Source: Flavobacteriales bacterium (GTDB taxonomy: Bacteria; Bacteroidota; Bacteroidia; Flavobacteriales; Flavobacteriaceae). Taken from it: DNA of 5,115 nt. Shown one piece after another: positions 1 to 5,115 of the stretch. Within the stretch, counting starts at the first letter, position 1. Each line of letters opens with the position of its first letter. Made by a program: the position numbers and the translations under genes. The notes beneath the pieces were generated by a model. That model was not told where the DNA came from, ran no database searches, and saw only the letters and a list, made by a program, of their open reading frames with translations. Where the stretch lies: contig JALVEJ010000038.1 of NCBI GenBank assembly GCA_027031025.1, forward strand, positions 1-5,115, read 5' to 3'.

Positions 1-22
1 TAATAATCAGAAAATTAATTGT

Positions 23-604
23 TTACAGCGATGTGATTGAAGAAAATGGAAAATTAGCAAAATCGTTAAATATTTGTAAATTAGCATCATAATAGTAAGT
101 GCGAAACTTTAGTAAAATAACAACAAATTTTTCCTCTAATGCCATATTATTGGGGATAAACAAGCTGAATATATGAAATAAAAGATTAAGAAAAATAGCT
201 ATGGCTATAAAAAGGAAGAAATATAAAGAGAGTTTTATGCCATAAAGCCCCATGATTTTAGTTTCAATAATTAATTTATGATCCTTTTGCTTAAATCTTC
301 CTCGCGCTATAGTATGCCTATATCTCATATCAAAAAATGCCAAACGCCTTCTAATTTTAAAATTGTCATCTCGAACATGTCCTTTAAAAACCTTTTTACT
401 TGATGATAAAGCGTCAAAAGATAATGAAAAAAATCCGATATATCCTTCTTCAACTTGATCCTTTAATGCTTTAATAAAATTATCTTTACTCATTTCCAAT
501 TCCGTAGTAAAAACATCAATCAATTTTATCTTTATCATCAGACTTCTGATCAGTAATTTCAATTTATTACCTGATACTTTTAATTGTGAAAGTTTTATAG
601 ACAT
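23..604 (-). CDS. Hypothetical membrane protein, 193 aa, unrecognised family
   Basis: I do not recognise a characterised family, so no function is assigned. The product has a soluble N-terminal part of about 120 residues, with a basic stretch at 84-87 (KIRRR region) and a FDMRYRH motif near 91-97. A strongly hydrophobic segment at about 125-150 is probably one membrane span. It is followed by a roughly 43-residue aromatic-rich tail without an obvious second full span. The ATG at 604 lies 19 nt after the stop of the small membrane-protein gene, so the gene is probably the last member of a truA operon. An alternative start is Met23 (ATG at 536-538), directly before IKIKLIDVFTTELEMS; the first 22 residues are basic and low in complexity, so the shorter 171-residue form is plausible. 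The gene is visibly richer in A and T than truA or the ior genes, which could mean weaker selection or later acquisition. The reading frame is long and intact; the role is unknown. Confidence 0.72.
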   Translation of the reverse strand: MSIKLSQLKVSGNKLKLLIRSLMIKIKLIDVFTTELEMSKDNFIKALKDQVEEGYIGFFSLSFDALSSSKKVFKGHVRDDNFKIRRRLAFFDMRYRHTIARGRFKQKDHKLIIETKIMGLYGIKLSLYFFLFIAIAIFLNLLFHIFSLFIPNNMALEEKFVVILLKFRTYYYDANLQIFNDFANFPFSSITSL

Positions 605-623
605 AATTATTTATGCTAAAAAT

Positions 624-749
624 CTATTTATTCTTCTCTTCCTCTCTCTTCCGTCTTTTATCTTCTTGGCGCCTAAAAATAAAAACAATTAAGGCTAATA
701 AAACAATACCGGTAATCATGCCGCTTAAAGCGTGTTTAATCATTTCCAT
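624..749 (-). CDS. Small single-pass membrane protein, 41 aa
   Basis: This short frame starts at ATG 749-747, or at a second ATG at 743-741 two codons later, and stops at TAG 626-624. It fills most of the gap between truA and the 193-aa gene. The product has a short N-terminus (MEMIKHALSG), one hydrophobic segment at about residues 11-25 (MITGIVLLALIVFIF) and a highly charged tail, RRQEDKRRKREEEKNK. The positive-inside rule predicts that the charged tail is cytoplasmic and the N-terminus outside. It overlaps the last 14 nt of truA (8 nt if the second ATG is used) in another frame, a typical layout for translational coupling, and ends 19 nt before the next start. There is no Shine-Dalgarno sequence, as for every gene here. 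A hydrophobic block bounded exactly by a basic tail would be unusual by chance, but the frame is short and I know of no named family for it. Confidence 0.6.
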   Translation of the reverse strand: MEMIKHALSGMITGIVLLALIVFIFRRQEDKRRKREEEKNK

Positions 750-1494
750 AAGCTGTAAATATTTGTGGTGGATAAACAATTTCCGTTAAAAAAAGCCCTT
801 TTGCCGGCACGGAAAATCCGGCATTGGACCGGTTGCGGGATTCTATTATTTGTTTAAAATCATCAGTTGAAATTTTATGCAAACCTACATTAACTAAAGT
901 CCCGACAATAGCGCGCACCATATTACGCAAAAACCGGTCGGCAGTGATATTAAAAACAAGTTGATTATCAAGCTTTTGCCACATTGCCTGTCGCACATCA
1001 CAAAGATAAGTTTTGACATCGGTCCGGGTTTTTGAAAAACTTTTAAAATCTTTATATTGCGTTAAAATCTTGGCTGCTCGGTTCATTAAATCTACATCTA
1101 AATCTTTGGCTAAATACCATGAGGTTTCCGTTAAAAACGGGTCTTTATACCGGTGAATAAAATATTGATAACTTCTGGCTGTCGCATCAAAACGAGCATG
1201 GGCTTCATCTGTAACCGGATGAATCTTATGTATGGCAATATCAATCGGCAAAAACGAATTGAGTTTGTAAGTCAAATCATCGGGATTGATGGCTTTATCC
1301 GTATCAAAATGCGCAAACATTTGACGGGCATGCACACCGGCATCTGTGCGACCGGCGCCTACAATTTTTACAGGTATTCGCAGCAATAGCCCCAAAGCTT
1401 TTTCAATTGTTTCCTGAACAGTTCGGGCATTGGGTTGTATTTGCCAACCGTGATAGTTGGTTCCTGCGTATGAAAGTTCTAAAAAATAACGCAA
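736..1494 (-). CDS. truA: tRNA pseudouridine(38-40) synthase TruA
   Basis: TruA isomerises uridines 38, 39 and 40 in the anticodon stem-loop of many tRNAs to pseudouridine, in the cytoplasm and without a cofactor. The 252-residue product has the usual length (the E. coli protein is about 270). The family signature GRTDAGVHA is at residues 48-56, and Asp51 is the catalytic nucleophile. Other hallmarks are the N-terminal LSYAGTNYHGWQ, RFDATARSYQY near 101-111, and RFLRNMVRAIVGTL at 187-200, which lines the active site. The start is TTG at 1494-1492. Upstream in frame there is no ATG, GTG or TTG before a TAG stop about 11 codons away, and the family normally begins right at this point (MRYFLELSY). 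The gene is divergent from the phosphoesterase with 33 bp between start codons. Its 3' end overlaps the small membrane-protein gene, so it probably heads a three-gene operon. The assignment is very secure. Confidence 0.97.
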   Translation of the reverse strand: MRYFLELSYAGTNYHGWQIQPNARTVQETIEKALGLLLRIPVKIVGAGRTDAGVHARQMFAHFDTDKAINPDDLTYKLNSFLPIDIAIHKIHPVTDEAHARFDATARSYQYFIHRYKDPFLTETSWYLAKDLDVDLMNRAAKILTQYKDFKSFSKTRTDVKTYLCDVRQAMWQKLDNQLVFNITADRFLRNMVRAIVGTLVNVGLHKISTDDFKQIIESRNRSNAGFSVPAKGLFLTEIVYPPQIFTAYGND

Positions 1495-1501
1495 TTTGTC
1501 G

Positions 1502-1509
1502 TAATTTTG
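1502..1509 (+). promoter_or_regulatory. Putative Bacteroidota -7 promoter box for the phosphoesterase gene
   Basis: TAATTTTG matches the TAnnTTTG -7 element used by the primary sigma factor of Bacteroidota. It lies 18 bp before the ATG at 1528, implying transcription from about 1513-1516 and a leader of only about 12-15 nt. That would place the alternative TTG at 1507 upstream of the transcript, supporting the ATG at 1528. I find no good TTTG or TTG -33 element at the usual distance, so this is a prediction. Confidence 0.5.
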
Positions 1510-1519
1510 TCTCGTAGCA

Positions 1520-1527
1520 CAAAACTA
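1520..1527 (-). promoter_or_regulatory. Putative Bacteroidota -7 promoter box for truA
   Basis: On the minus strand the sequence is TAGTTTTG, again an exact TAnnTTTG match, ending 25 bp before the TTG start of truA. The predicted start of transcription is about 1513-1516, giving a leader of about 20 nt. The box touches the first base of the opposing gene's ATG and faces the plus-strand box at 1502-1509. No clear -33 element is visible inside the phosphoesterase coding sequence. Confidence 0.48.
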
Positions 1528-2022
1528 ATGAAAAAAATCTTATTGCTTTCGGACACGCATGGCTATCTCGACGATACCATGCTCAAATACATCAAACAAG
1601 CCGATGAAGTATGGCACGCGGGCGATATCGGTACAACCGCAGTAACTGACGAAATCAAAAAACACAGCCGGTTAAGAGCCGTTTACGGCAATATTGATGG
1701 CGGCGACTTGCGAAAAGAATTTGCCGAACAACTACATTTTAAAGTAGAAGGCGTAAAAGTATTTATGATTCATATCGGCGGGTACCCCAAACGTTATAGT
1801 CAAAAAGCCCTGGAAACCATCAAAAAATATCCGCCTGACTTATTTATTTCGGGACATTCGCATATTTTAAAAGTGATGTATGACCAACAACACAATTTAC
1901 TTCACATGAATCCGGGGGCTGCCGGCAAACATGGGTTTCATCAAAAACGCACGATGCTTCGCTTTGTAATTGATCAAAACGAAATAAAAAATCTGGAAGT
2001 GATTGAATTAGGAAAACGATGA
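1528..2022 (+). CDS. YfcE/MJ0936-type metallophosphoesterase (calcineurin-like phosphoesterase)
   Basis: This is a small calcineurin-like phosphoesterase of the YfcE/MJ0936/Vps29 group, predicted to be a cytoplasmic hydrolase of phosphodiesters with two divalent metals; its natural substrate is unknown. Counting from the ATG at 1528, the 164-residue protein has all the metal-binding motifs: DTH (9-11), HAGD (30-33), GNID (54-57), His82 and GHSH (109-112), followed by NPGAAG (128-133). The length is usual for the group, about 155-185. The frame can be extended to a TTG at 1507 (171 residues), but ATG 1528 is preferred because MKKILLLSDTHG is the usual family N-terminus and because a -7 box overlaps the TTG. 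It stands alone on the plus strand, divergent from truA and convergent with iorB. Residues needed for catalysis are present, so it should be active, unlike metal-free Vps29-like scaffolds. Confidence 0.93.
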   Translation: MKKILLLSDTHGYLDDTMLKYIKQADEVWHAGDIGTTAVTDEIKKHSRLRAVYGNIDGGDLRKEFAEQLHFKVEGVKVFMIHIGGYPKRYSQKALETIKKYPPDLFISGHSHILKVMYDQQHNLLHMNPGAAGKHGFHQKRTMLRFVIDQNEIKNLEVIELGKR

Positions 2023-2108
2023 CATTTTTTTTTCTGACTACGGAAATTTAATAAAATTATCAAAATAACATTTCTTTTCCATTTCATTACCATTATCATT
2101 GCATGACA
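2023..2108. other. Convergent intergenic spacer, no clear terminator
   Basis: These 86 bp lie between the 3' ends of the phosphoesterase gene and iorB. The spacer is AT-rich and holds a run of nine T at 2025-2033 right after the phosphoesterase stop, but no stable GC hairpin precedes it. I see no convincing intrinsic terminator for either strand, no start-and-stop frame of interest and no repeat beyond short CATT-like runs near 2083-2110. Confidence 0.5.
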
Positions 2109-2687
2109 TTAAGAAACCAAAACGGCGGATTTTCCCAATTCAAAAGCATCTAAATTCATTTGCACTATCCTGTCCCCTTTGCGTTGAAATAATCCGGCGA
2201 TAACTTTTTTGAGCAATTCGTCCTCAAAAGGTAACAAATCCGATACGGCACCTATCATCACAATATTTGCCGCTCTAAAATTGCCGGCACGTTTTGCCAA
2301 AGTTCTGGCATCAACAATACGATGATGAGGAAACTGCATAATTTGTGCTTTCAATTCGTTTTCGTCAGGATAATTGGGGATATTTTTAAACGGATTGATG
2401 TCCGTTACAAGATAACCATCGGGATGTAAATAGGGCAAATACCTTAACAATTCCATAGGTTCAACGGATAAAATAATATCGGCTTTACCTTTTGGAATTA
2501 AATCGGAATAAACCGGTTGGTCGGAAATACGCACATGTGATTGCACTGCACCACCGCGCTGACTCATACCGTGAACTTCCGATTGCTTAATGTTATATCC
2601 GCTTTCCAAAGCTGCGGTGTCTAAAACCGCTGAAATGGTCAATATACCTTGACCGCCGACGCCTGATATGATGATATCTTTTTTCAT
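2109..2687 (-). CDS. iorB: Indolepyruvate oxidoreductase subunit beta (IorB)
   Basis: IorB is the small subunit of indolepyruvate:ferredoxin oxidoreductase (EC 1.2.7.8), which with IorA decarboxylates arylpyruvates to aryl-acetyl-CoA. The 192 residues are one pyruvate/ketoisovalerate oxidoreductase gamma-type domain (POR family). The N-terminal glycine-rich GVGGQGILT at 9-17 and the family signature SEVHGMSQRGGAVQSHVR at 36-53 are both intact, and the length is normal. The ATG at 2687 puts the glycine-rich motif nine residues in, as usual. The gene is downstream of iorA on the same strand. Instead of the tight or overlapping junction common for this pair, a 163-bp gap with a structured repeat lies between them. 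No TAnnTTTG box was found just upstream, so it is probably transcribed from the iorA promoter. Confidence 0.95.
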   Translation of the reverse strand: MKKDIIISGVGGQGILTISAVLDTAALESGYNIKQSEVHGMSQRGGAVQSHVRISDQPVYSDLIPKGKADIILSVEPMELLRYLPYLHPDGYLVTDINPFKNIPNYPDENELKAQIMQFPHHRIVDARTLAKRAGNFRAANIVMIGAVSDLLPFEDELLKKVIAGLFQRKGDRIVQMNLDAFELGKSAVLVS

Positions 2688-2720
2688 TTTATTGATGATA
2701 TGGTTATTTAATTATTTGAT

Positions 2721-2834
2721 ACCGGTGGCTTCGATACACTCCCGACTTTTGTCGGGAGCACTCAGCCACCTTTGATTCTGCTACATAAATATGTTCCACA
2801 GGAAGGTCACTGAGTGATTTTGTGCGACACCGGT
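2721..2834. repeat. Inverted pair of palindromic intergenic repeats between iorA and iorB
   Basis: The 114-bp segment is bounded by ACCGGTG (2721-2727) and its exact reverse complement CACCGGT (2828-2834). Inside, CACTCAGCCACCTT (2759-2772) and AAGGTCACTGAGTG (2803-2816) are 14-nt inverted arms with two mismatches. Centred almost between them are ACATA (2783-2787) and TATGT (2790-2794). The left unit is itself a hairpin (separate entry). The right unit, read on the opposite strand, matches the left unit at both ends but lacks the inner GC-rich hairpin. The TGAGTG...TCGA.G core resembles palindromic repeats scattered between genes in many Bacteroidota genomes, which I recall from general knowledge and cannot check here. 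No coding frame is supported in it. Confidence 0.75.
2724..2770 (-). repeat. Two-tier hairpin, left unit of the iorA-iorB repeat
   Basis: The outer arms GGTGGCT (2724-2730) and AGCCACC (2764-2770) pair perfectly over 7 bp. The inner arms CTCCCGAC (2739-2746) and GTCGGGAG (2751-2758) pair perfectly over 8 bp around a four-base TTTT loop, AAAA in the transcript. Unpaired stretches of 8 and 5 nt separate the tiers. In the iorA-iorB transcript the structure ends about 36 nt before the iorB start. No U-tract follows the inner stem, so it is not a canonical intrinsic terminator; transcript stabilisation or processing, or simply a mobile palindrome, are more likely. Confidence 0.8.
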
Positions 2835-2850
2835 TTTGCTTATTTTACTT

Positions 2851-4467
2851 TCAATAACTGGGTTCAAACGTATTAAATTGGCGTGCCAGTTCTTTTTTAT
2901 CATTTGACATAGTGACACAAGGCCGTTGTGCAATAATCAACGAAACACCTTGGTAATCCAATTCCTTTTTGATGATTTCTACGTTTTTATCGTGGTATTT
3001 TTTTAATGGAATAATAACTTTGAGATGTTCTTCCGCAACCCCTAAACCTTTGGCAATATCATACAAACGCCCCATGGCTGCCGAAGGCTGTGCGCCAGTC
3101 ATTGCTACTGCTGAGTTGTCTGAAATAATAACAGTTATAGGCGAATTATCCCAAATAGCGCTCAACAAACCCGTCATGCCGGAATGGGTAAAAGTAGAAT
3201 CGCCGATAACGGCAATCGCCGGTAAAAGTCCGGCGTCGGCTGCACCTTTTGCCATGGGAATAGAAGCCCCCATATCAATCAAAGTATCAATGCTGTCATA
3301 GGGTTCTAAAACGCCTAAGGAATAACAACCGATATCGGAAAATATCCGATTGTCACCTATTTCCGGTATAATATCATTGAGTTCTTCATACAAATCGATA
3401 TGACCGCAACCCGGACAGAGCTGAGGCGGTCGTCCGGCAACAATTTCCGGTATTTCTTCGTCTATTTTATCTTCCAATCCGAGAGCGAAAGCTACAATAT
3501 TCGGATTTAATTCGCCGGTTCGTGGAATGGCACCGGTTAACCTTCCTATAACTTTCTGTTCTCTGCCCAGATAGTCGCTAATCATTTCTTCGATGAAGGG
3601 ATACCCGTCCTCCAAAACTAAAATTTTATCTACTCTGTCAAACATTTTCCGCACTTGTTCTTTGGGCAAAGGATAATGGCTGACTTTTAAGACATCGAAA
3701 GGGACACCAGAGGGAAAATTTTCAAGCAAATAATTTATAGCTATACCAGAAGCTATGATACCAAGTGATGTGTCAGTGCCTTCTTTATAGACATTCCATG
3801 ATGATGCTTCGGCAATTTTTTCCAATTCCTTTTGCTTTTCAATCAAGCCGTGATATTGTTTTTTGGCAAAAGACGGAATCAATGCAAACCGCTTGGTGTC
3901 TTCTACTAAATGTAAAGGATTTTGTGATCTTGTCTCTTTTAACTTAACATTGGCGCGAGAGTGAGACAATCGTGTAACAGAACGCAATAACACAGGTAAT
4001 TGCGTTTTTTCGGACAATTCAAATGCGTATGACATCATATCATAGGCTTCCTGTTGATTAGAAGGTTCTAAAATAGGCACCATGGCAAATTTGCCGTAAA
4101 ACCGGCTATCTTGCTCATTTTGAGATGAATGCTGAGAAGGGTCATCGGCTACTACCACAACCAAACCACCATTTATACCGGATATAGCCATATTGATAAA
4201 AGCGTCGGCAGCCACATTAAGTCCGACATGTTTCATCGTTACAATAGCCCGTTTGCCGGCGTAAGACATACCTAGGGCTTCTTCCATTGCCACTTTTTCA
4301 TTAGTAGACCAATGGGCTTTAATTTGTCCTGATTGAGTTTGCTTACTAGCTTTGATGTATTCAATAATTTCGGTAGAAGGCGTCCCCGGATAACCATAAG
4401 CACCGGACAAACCGGCATCAATGGCGCCTTGGGCTATGGCTTCATTACCTAACAAAATTTTTTGCAT
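2851..4467 (-). CDS. iorA: Indolepyruvate oxidoreductase subunit alpha (IorA), without ferredoxin domain
   Basis: IorA is the thiamine-diphosphate-binding large subunit of indolepyruvate:ferredoxin oxidoreductase. The complex turns indolepyruvate, phenylpyruvate and related arylpyruvates plus CoA into aryl-acetyl-CoA and CO2, passing electrons to ferredoxin in anaerobic amino acid catabolism. In order, the 538 residues show an N-terminal pyrimidine-binding domain (GYPGTPSTE at 25-33, STNEKVA with the likely cofactor-contacting Glu at 54-60), a middle transketolase C-like domain (about 230-310), and a C-terminal TPP-binding domain with CPGCGH at 351-356, GCYSLG at 380-385 and the metal/TPP motif GDS(x26)N at 422-451. 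Archaeal and many bacterial IorA proteins end in a ferredoxin domain with two [4Fe-4S] clusters. Here the protein stops soon after RPCVTM (515-520) with only four cysteines in total, so that domain is absent. Its ATG at 4467 lies 90 bp after the upstream gene; iorB follows. Confidence 0.95.
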   Translation of the reverse strand: MQKILLGNEAIAQGAIDAGLSGAYGYPGTPSTEIIEYIKASKQTQSGQIKAHWSTNEKVAMEEALGMSYAGKRAIVTMKHVGLNVAADAFINMAISGINGGLVVVVADDPSQHSSQNEQDSRFYGKFAMVPILEPSNQQEAYDMMSYAFELSEKTQLPVLLRSVTRLSHSRANVKLKETRSQNPLHLVEDTKRFALIPSFAKKQYHGLIEKQKELEKIAEASSWNVYKEGTDTSLGIIASGIAINYLLENFPSGVPFDVLKVSHYPLPKEQVRKMFDRVDKILVLEDGYPFIEEMISDYLGREQKVIGRLTGAIPRTGELNPNIVAFALGLEDKIDEEIPEIVAGRPPQLCPGCGHIDLYEELNDIIPEIGDNRIFSDIGCYSLGVLEPYDSIDTLIDMGASIPMAKGAADAGLLPAIAVIGDSTFTHSGMTGLLSAIWDNSPITVIISDNSAVAMTGAQPSAAMGRLYDIAKGLGVAEEHLKVIIPLKKYHDKNVEIIKKELDYQGVSLIIAQRPCVTMSNDKKELARQFNTFEPSY

Positions 4468-4557
4468 AACGATATTTTTTCAAATCCTGCTTAAAGATAG
4501 GAAAAAATCCCGTTTTTTTTATGATATTTTTGAGTTTTTCGACTTTTTTGTAATTTT
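4468..4557 (-). promoter_or_regulatory. Leader region of iorA with a weak promoter candidate
   Basis: The 90 bp between the DUF5723-like gene and iorA are very AT-rich. On the minus strand TATCTTTA (4499-4492) differs by one base from the TAnnTTTG -7 box and would give a leader of roughly 20-25 nt. No -33 element is obvious. Homopolymer runs (A at 4502-4507, T at 4513-4520) flank GC-containing bases but make no stable terminator. Read-through from the upstream gene remains possible. Confidence 0.3.
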
Positions 4558-5115
4558 TTATTTAACAAAATTTAATCCGAATTGCACCGCTTGTTTTCTG
4601 GATTGGGCTAAATCTGAGAAACCTAAAAGATTGTCAGCTATTAAACTGAATTGCAAATGACCTAAATTTAAAACCAGTCCGCCGCCCAAGGCATAGTAAG
4701 AAAAATTGTCAGCGGTCATATTAAATTTGGTATACAAGTGCTTTGACCATTTTCTTTCATAAAATCCGCTGATACCCCAATGAATTTTAACCGGTTGATA
4801 TTGTGCAAATCCCGTTAAACCGACAAAATTGGTATAGACCGTTTTAGGATGCAAAAAGTCTTCACATTTTTGATGAGAGATATCGCCAAGTCCGTATTTA
4901 ACAGAGGTATAAACTTGCGCAGGTCTCCAAGAAATATAATTTTTACGACTTTCTTCATTCTTTATTTTCTCATTAAATTCATCTTTGATACTTTGCCAAT
5001 AATCGATAAAGGATTGCTCTGGGAACTGCAAGTTAACGCCTTCATACCGGTAGCTTCCCTTGATATACCGGCTATTAATGTCGGTTGTGTAATAGATAAA
5101 TCCTAAATCCAGCAA
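4558..5115 (-). CDS. DUF5723-like outer-membrane beta-barrel protein, C-terminal part (partial)
   Basis: Only the last 185 codons are inside the window; the frame is open to the right edge, where the first codon is an internal TTG, so the true start and any signal peptide lie outside. The visible part resembles the C-terminal half of DUF5723 proteins, a Bacteroidota family of predicted outer-membrane barrels related in style to PorP/SprF and other gliding or type IX-linked barrels. Support comes from LDLGFIYYTTD at the left (2-12), a helical linker (about 35-58), and alternating aromatic/polar strands. Near the end come YYALGGGLVLNLG, LQFSLIADNLLGF and the terminal FGLNFVK, matching the usual closing strands. 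There is one cysteine and no enzymatic motif. It precedes iorA by 90 bp on the same strand, but a functional link to arylpyruvate metabolism is not implied. The family call is by recollection of its C-terminal pattern. Confidence 0.75.
   Translation of the reverse strand: MLDLGFIYYTTDINSRYIKGSYRYEGVNLQFPEQSFIDYWQSIKDEFNEKIKNEESRKNYISWRPAQVYTSVKYGLGDISHQKCEDFLHPKTVYTNFVGLTGFAQYQPVKIHWGISGFYERKWSKHLYTKFNMTADNFSYYALGGGLVLNLGHLQFSLIADNLLGFSDLAQSRKQAVQFGLNFVK

Noticed and set aside
1153..1389. Open frame on the plus strand inside truA
   Set aside because: It lies entirely antisense to a highly conserved gene, and its translation shows no domain or membrane pattern; it is a shadow frame.
2025..2033. 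Run of nine T after the phosphoesterase stop as an intrinsic terminator
   Set aside because: No GC-containing stem-loop precedes the T run; the preceding bases are coding and do not pair well.
2019..2110. ATGACATT at 2019-2026 and again at 2103-2110, like a target-site duplication around the convergent spacer
   Set aside because: Eight AT-rich bases repeated 84 bp apart are plausible by chance. There are no inverted ends and no element-like content between them, and the first copy overlaps the phosphoesterase stop codon.
2721..2834. CRISPR array or riboswitch in the iorA-iorB gap
   Set aside because: There are no regularly spaced direct repeats, and the arms are inverted. No conserved riboswitch core such as a T-box, SAM or TPP motif is recognisable, so only repeat and hairpin structure is reported.
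2969..3301. 110-codon plus-strand frame inside iorA
   Set aside because: It is antisense to the conserved TPP-binding domain of iorA and its composition mirrors that of the real gene. No start signal or family resemblance was found.
4500..4520. A-run and T-run upstream of iorA as a terminator hairpin
   Set aside because: The only stem is A/T pairs around a short GC-containing loop, too weak to act as a terminator.
4421..5106. Plus-strand open frames at 4421-4660 and 4849-5106
   Set aside because: They are antisense to iorA, its leader and the DUF5723-like gene. Their translations are low-complexity, rich in Phe, Ile and Lys as expected from AT-rich antisense DNA.
1..5115. Defence, secretion or biosynthetic system spanning the window
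   Set aside because: The genes are a tRNA modification enzyme, a phosphoesterase, a catabolic oxidoreductase and a partial barrel protein. Nothing links them as a new multi-gene system, and the two unknown membrane proteins alone do not justify that claim.

Overview
This 5.1-kb window reads as ordinary chromosome from an AT-rich member of the Bacteroidota, probably an anaerobe or facultative anaerobe. Four things point there. The TruA and IorA/IorB sequences have the Bacteroidota form, and IorA lacks the C-terminal ferredoxin domain seen in archaeal enzymes. A C-terminal piece of a DUF5723-type outer-membrane beta-barrel protein lies at the right edge. No start codon has a Shine-Dalgarno sequence. 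TAnnTTTG boxes, the -7 element of this phylum, sit between the one divergent gene pair. These are judgements from sequence recognition, not database searches.

Layout. Positions 1-1494 (minus strand) look like one compact operon, read right to left. It contains truA (tRNA pseudouridine synthase), a previously easy-to-miss 41-residue single-pass membrane protein overlapping the truA 3' end, and an unrecognised 193-residue membrane protein. Reading the other way from 1528 is a YfcE/MJ0936-type metallophosphoesterase. Only 33 bp separate its start codon from that of truA, and that gap holds one TAnnTTTG box on each strand, so the two promoters appear to face and overlap each other. The phosphoesterase converges on the 3' end of iorB across an 86-bp spacer with no clear hairpin terminator.

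Positions 2109-4467 (minus strand) carry iorA then iorB, the two subunits of indolepyruvate:ferredoxin oxidoreductase, which converts aryl-2-oxo acids from aromatic amino acid transamination to aryl-acetyl-CoA. The 163-bp gap between them holds the most structured non-coding DNA of the window, a 114-bp segment (2721-2834). It is made of two inverted, diverged copies of a palindromic repeat and can form mutually exclusive hairpins just upstream of iorB. Upstream of iorA is the 3' part of the DUF5723-like gene, which runs off the right edge.

No mobile-element gene, CRISPR array, rRNA, tRNA or defence system was seen. The points worth following are the intergenic repeat pair, the face-to-face promoters, the small membrane protein and the electron-transfer route of the ferredoxin-less IorA.
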